This document shows, piece by piece, positions 62,123 through 64,000 of a DNA stretch of 64,000 bases; the stretch's first letter is position 1; the number at the start of each line of letters is the position of its first letter. The notes under the pieces were generated by a model. The model made no database searches and had not been told where the DNA came from. It saw only the letters and a list, made by a program, of their open reading frames with translations. The DNA lies in assembly GCF_026343335.1 (NCBI RefSeq), contig NZ_JAPELX010000001.1:6448001-6512000 (forward strand), written 5' to 3'. Made by a program: the position numbers and the translations under genes. The stretch comes from Streptomyces sp. NBC_00078. Lineage in GTDB: Bacteria; Actinomycetota; Actinomycetes; Streptomycetales; Streptomycetaceae.

Positions 62123-62722
62123 ATGGTGGCGGGCATGGGACATCGTGAGGATCTGCTCGAAGGCGCCAAGCGCTGCCTGCTGGGGAAGGGGTTCGTGCGC
62201 ACGACCGCGCGCGACATCGTCAAGGAGTCGGGGACGAACCTGGCCTCGATCGGCTACCACTACGGGTCGAAGGACGCGCTGCTGGTGCAGGCGTACGTCT
62301 CGTTGATCGAGGGCCTCGGCGAGACGTTCGACCCCGGCTGGGGTGCCGGGGAAGTGACGACGCCCGCCGGGTCGCTGGAGCGCTTCCAGGAGGTGTGGGC
62401 GAACATCATCCGCTCGCTGCCCGAGTCCCGTTCGGTCTGGATGCTGAGCCTGGAGATCATCGTCAACGGCGACCGCCTGCAGGAGGTGCGCAAGCTGCTC
62501 GCCGAGGCGCAGGAGCAGGGCCGGTCGGGGATCGTGCCCCTGTTCAACGGCATCCCCGAAGACCAGCTCGACAAGGAGACCGTCGACACGGAGGGCCGTT
62601 TCTACCAGACCCTCCTCAACGGCCTCATGGTCCAGTGGCTCTTCGACCCGGACTCCGCGACCGGCGCCGAGCAGCTCACCGAGGGGCTGCGGCGCGTGTT
62701 CGCAGGAGTCGAGAAGCGCTGA
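62123..62722 (+). CDS. TetR-family repressor of the efflux pump (probable)
   Basis: A 199-residue regulator; the start could also be M5 (62135, MGHREDLLEGAKRCLLGKG). HTH FVRTTARDIVKESGTNLASIGYHYGSKDALL. The C-terminal domain is of the larger TetR kind with EVWANIIRSLPESRSVWMLSLEII. By position and by the shared palindromes it should repress the divergent DHA2 pump, responding to a transported compound. Confidence 0.88.
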   Translation: MVAGMGHREDLLEGAKRCLLGKGFVRTTARDIVKESGTNLASIGYHYGSKDALLVQAYVSLIEGLGETFDPGWGAGEVTTPAGSLERFQEVWANIIRSLPESRSVWMLSLEIIVNGDRLQEVRKLLAEAQEQGRSGIVPLFNGIPEDQLDKETVDTEGRFYQTLLNGLMVQWLFDPDSATGAEQLTEGLRRVFAGVEKR

Positions 62723-62881
62723 CACGCCCGCCCCGCATCTCGTCGGGGAGCCCGGCGACGTGGCGGTCTCAGCATGGGAGCAGGCGTTTCGGCGACCCGG
62801 GTGGCGTAGGTCGCGCGTGGCCGGAGCCAGGGCGCCCAGCATCAGTGCGTCCGTCACGCGAAGGCCCAGGGGTAGCAGCCC

Positions 62882-64000
62882 CTACAACCGCGCCCCCTTC
62901 AAAGCCATGTGCAGCAGCAGCCGGTCCTCGCCGTCGTCCAGGTCGAGGCCCGTGAGCTGTTCCACCCGGGACAGACGGTAGTAGAGGGTCTGGCGGTGGA
63001 TGCCCAGTTCGGCCGCGGTGCGGCCGGCCTGGCCCGCGCAGTCGAGGTAGGTCTCGGCGGTGCGGGCCAGTTCGTGGTGGGCGGGGGAGAGGAGGGCGCC
63101 GACCACCGGATCGTGGGCCACCTCCGGCGGCAGCGAGGTCAGCAGGCGGAACGGCCCGATGTGCGCCCACTCGGCGACGGGACCGAGCCGGGGCTCCGCC
63201 AGTGCGGCCCGCGCCGCAGCGGAGGCCTCCCGCCAGGCCGTGGCGAGTTCCGCGAGACCGGTGCGCGCGGCGGCGACCCCGGACGCCGCCGCGGCGCCGC
63301 CCTCCAGCCGCCGCGCCCGCTCCAGCAGCCGCCCCGCCGCCGAGGTCGCAGGTGTCAGGGCGTCCGCCGAGCGCAGCCGCACCAGCAGGGCGAGGGACTG
63401 GGACGCGTCGCCCCACGGCACCGTGCACAACGCCGTCGCACCCGGCACCGTACGGACCGAAGGCGCGTCGTCCGGGTCGGCCGACGGCCAGGGGGTCACG
63501 CAGACCACGGTGTGCGGGCCGTCAGCCCGCGCCCCTAGCGCCGTGCGCAGCTCGGCCACCGCCATCTCCTGCGGCCAGCCGCGTTCGGCGGTGAGCACGG
63601 CCCGCAGTTCCCGGGTGAGGTCGGCGCCGTGCTGCGCCTCGTCCGCGAGCAGGGCGCCGATGCGGACCGTCACGTCCATGGCCGCGGTCAGCTGCCGTTC
63701 GGTGGGGCCGGGGTCGGAGTCCAGCAGCCAGACATAGCCCAGGACGACCCCCCGATGGCGTACGGGCAGGCAGACGCGCCCCCGGTGCACGCCCGCCTCG
63801 GGCGTCGGCGGGATGCGGACCGGGCCCGTCGCCCGGGTGATGCCGAAGCCCTCGAACCAGGAGCGGACGGTGGACGTCGAGCGCCGCGTCAGGATCGAGC
63901 GGGTGCGCACCGGGTCCAGGGCGGAGGCGTCGAGGTCGCCCTCACTGTCGTACGCACCGAAGGCGATCAGCTCGAAGTCCCGGTTCTCCAGGGTCGCGGG
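62882..64000 (-). CDS. PucR-family transcriptional regulator, 5' end outside window
   Basis: At least 372 residues; the frame is open to the window edge (ENRDFELIAFGAYDSEGDLD is still coding), so the start is not seen and the GTG at 63910 is internal. The middle has a CdaR GGDEF-like sensor region, and the end has the PucR C-terminal HTH (TYLDCAGQAGRTAAELGIHRQTLYYRLSRVEQLTGLDLDDGEDRLLLHMALK). PucR/CdaR proteins switch on catabolic genes on binding an inducer. The target is not in the window. Confidence 0.87.
   Translation of the reverse strand, partial: PATLENRDFELIAFGAYDSEGDLDASALDPVRTRSILTRRSTSTVRSWFEGFGITRATGPVRIPPTPEAGVHRGRVCLPVRHRGVVLGYVWLLDSDPGPTERQLTAAMDVTVRIGALLADEAQHGADLTRELRAVLTAERGWPQEMAVAELRTALGARADGPHTVVCVTPWPSADPDDAPSVRTVPGATALCTVPWGDASQSLALLVRLRSADALTPATSAAGRLLERARRLEGGAAAASGVAAARTGLAELATAWREASAAARAALAEPRLGPVAEWAHIGPFRLLTSLPPEVAHDPVVGALLSPAHHELARTAETYLDCAGQAGRTAAELGIHRQTLYYRLSRVEQLTGLDLDDGEDRLLLHMALKGARL

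Overview
The window is chromosomal DNA of a Streptomyces or a very close relative. The evidence is very high GC with strong G/C third-position bias, GTG starts with GGAGG-type ribosome sites, almost no TTA codons, a gatCAB operon, an oligopeptide transporter with the same gene order as bldK, and copies of a short Streptomyces-type intergenic repeat. The gene content looks like conserved core chromosome rather than a genomic island. The only mobile-element trace is a TnpB remnant near 21 kb.

Layout. 1-2.3 kb: C-terminal part of a membrane Ser/Thr kinase and a VapBC-type toxin-antitoxin pair. 2.5-7.1 kb (minus strand): gcvT-gcvH-glyA-sdaA behind a tandem glycine riboswitch; these genes route glycine through serine to pyruvate. 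7.2-9.7 kb: a P-loop ATPase and two SseB-like proteins. 10-16.4 kb: a five-gene oligopeptide ABC transporter, followed by a secreted M1 aminopeptidase whose start lies in a long hairpin and whose ninth codon is TTA. 17.9-24.6 kb: TRIC channel, membrane esterase, thioesterase, a TnpB remnant beside a broken WYL regulator, a repeat-rich lipoprotein, a FabR-like TetR regulator divergent from two small membrane proteins, and a cysteine desulfurase. 24.7-32.2 kb: amidase, mnmA, hydrolase, DUF427, LOG-like protein, SDR, a MetE-like protein and ligA.

32.5-34.7 kb encodes a GGDEF-EAL protein matching the c-di-GMP phosphodiesterase RmdB; it carries a TTA codon. 34.8-40 kb: a TetR regulator with two CTAG palindromes, a DUF4267-like protein, a cupin, and gatC-gatA-(80-aa protein)-gatB. 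40.5-51.3 kb: MMPL transporter, acetyltransferase, small membrane and hypothetical proteins, a large LuxR-type ATPase regulator, a sugar dehydrogenase-like lipoprotein, an aldo-keto reductase and a 2-hydroxyacid dehydrogenase. 51.5-54.8 kb: a second membrane GGDEF-EAL protein, with an intact cyclase domain and inhibition site but a degenerate EAL domain. 54.8-60.4 kb: ilvB-ilvN-ilvC behind an attenuator with a leader peptide reading Ile-Leu-Val-Leu, then serA. 60.5-64 kb: a DHA2 efflux pump divergent from its probable TetR repressor, and a PucR-family regulator running off the window.

Themes are amino-acid flow (glycine/serine, branched chain), peptide use, and development-linked control: two c-di-GMP enzymes of apparently opposite activity and two TTA-containing (bldA-dependent) genes. 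No rRNA, tRNA, CRISPR array, prophage or biosynthetic gene cluster was seen.
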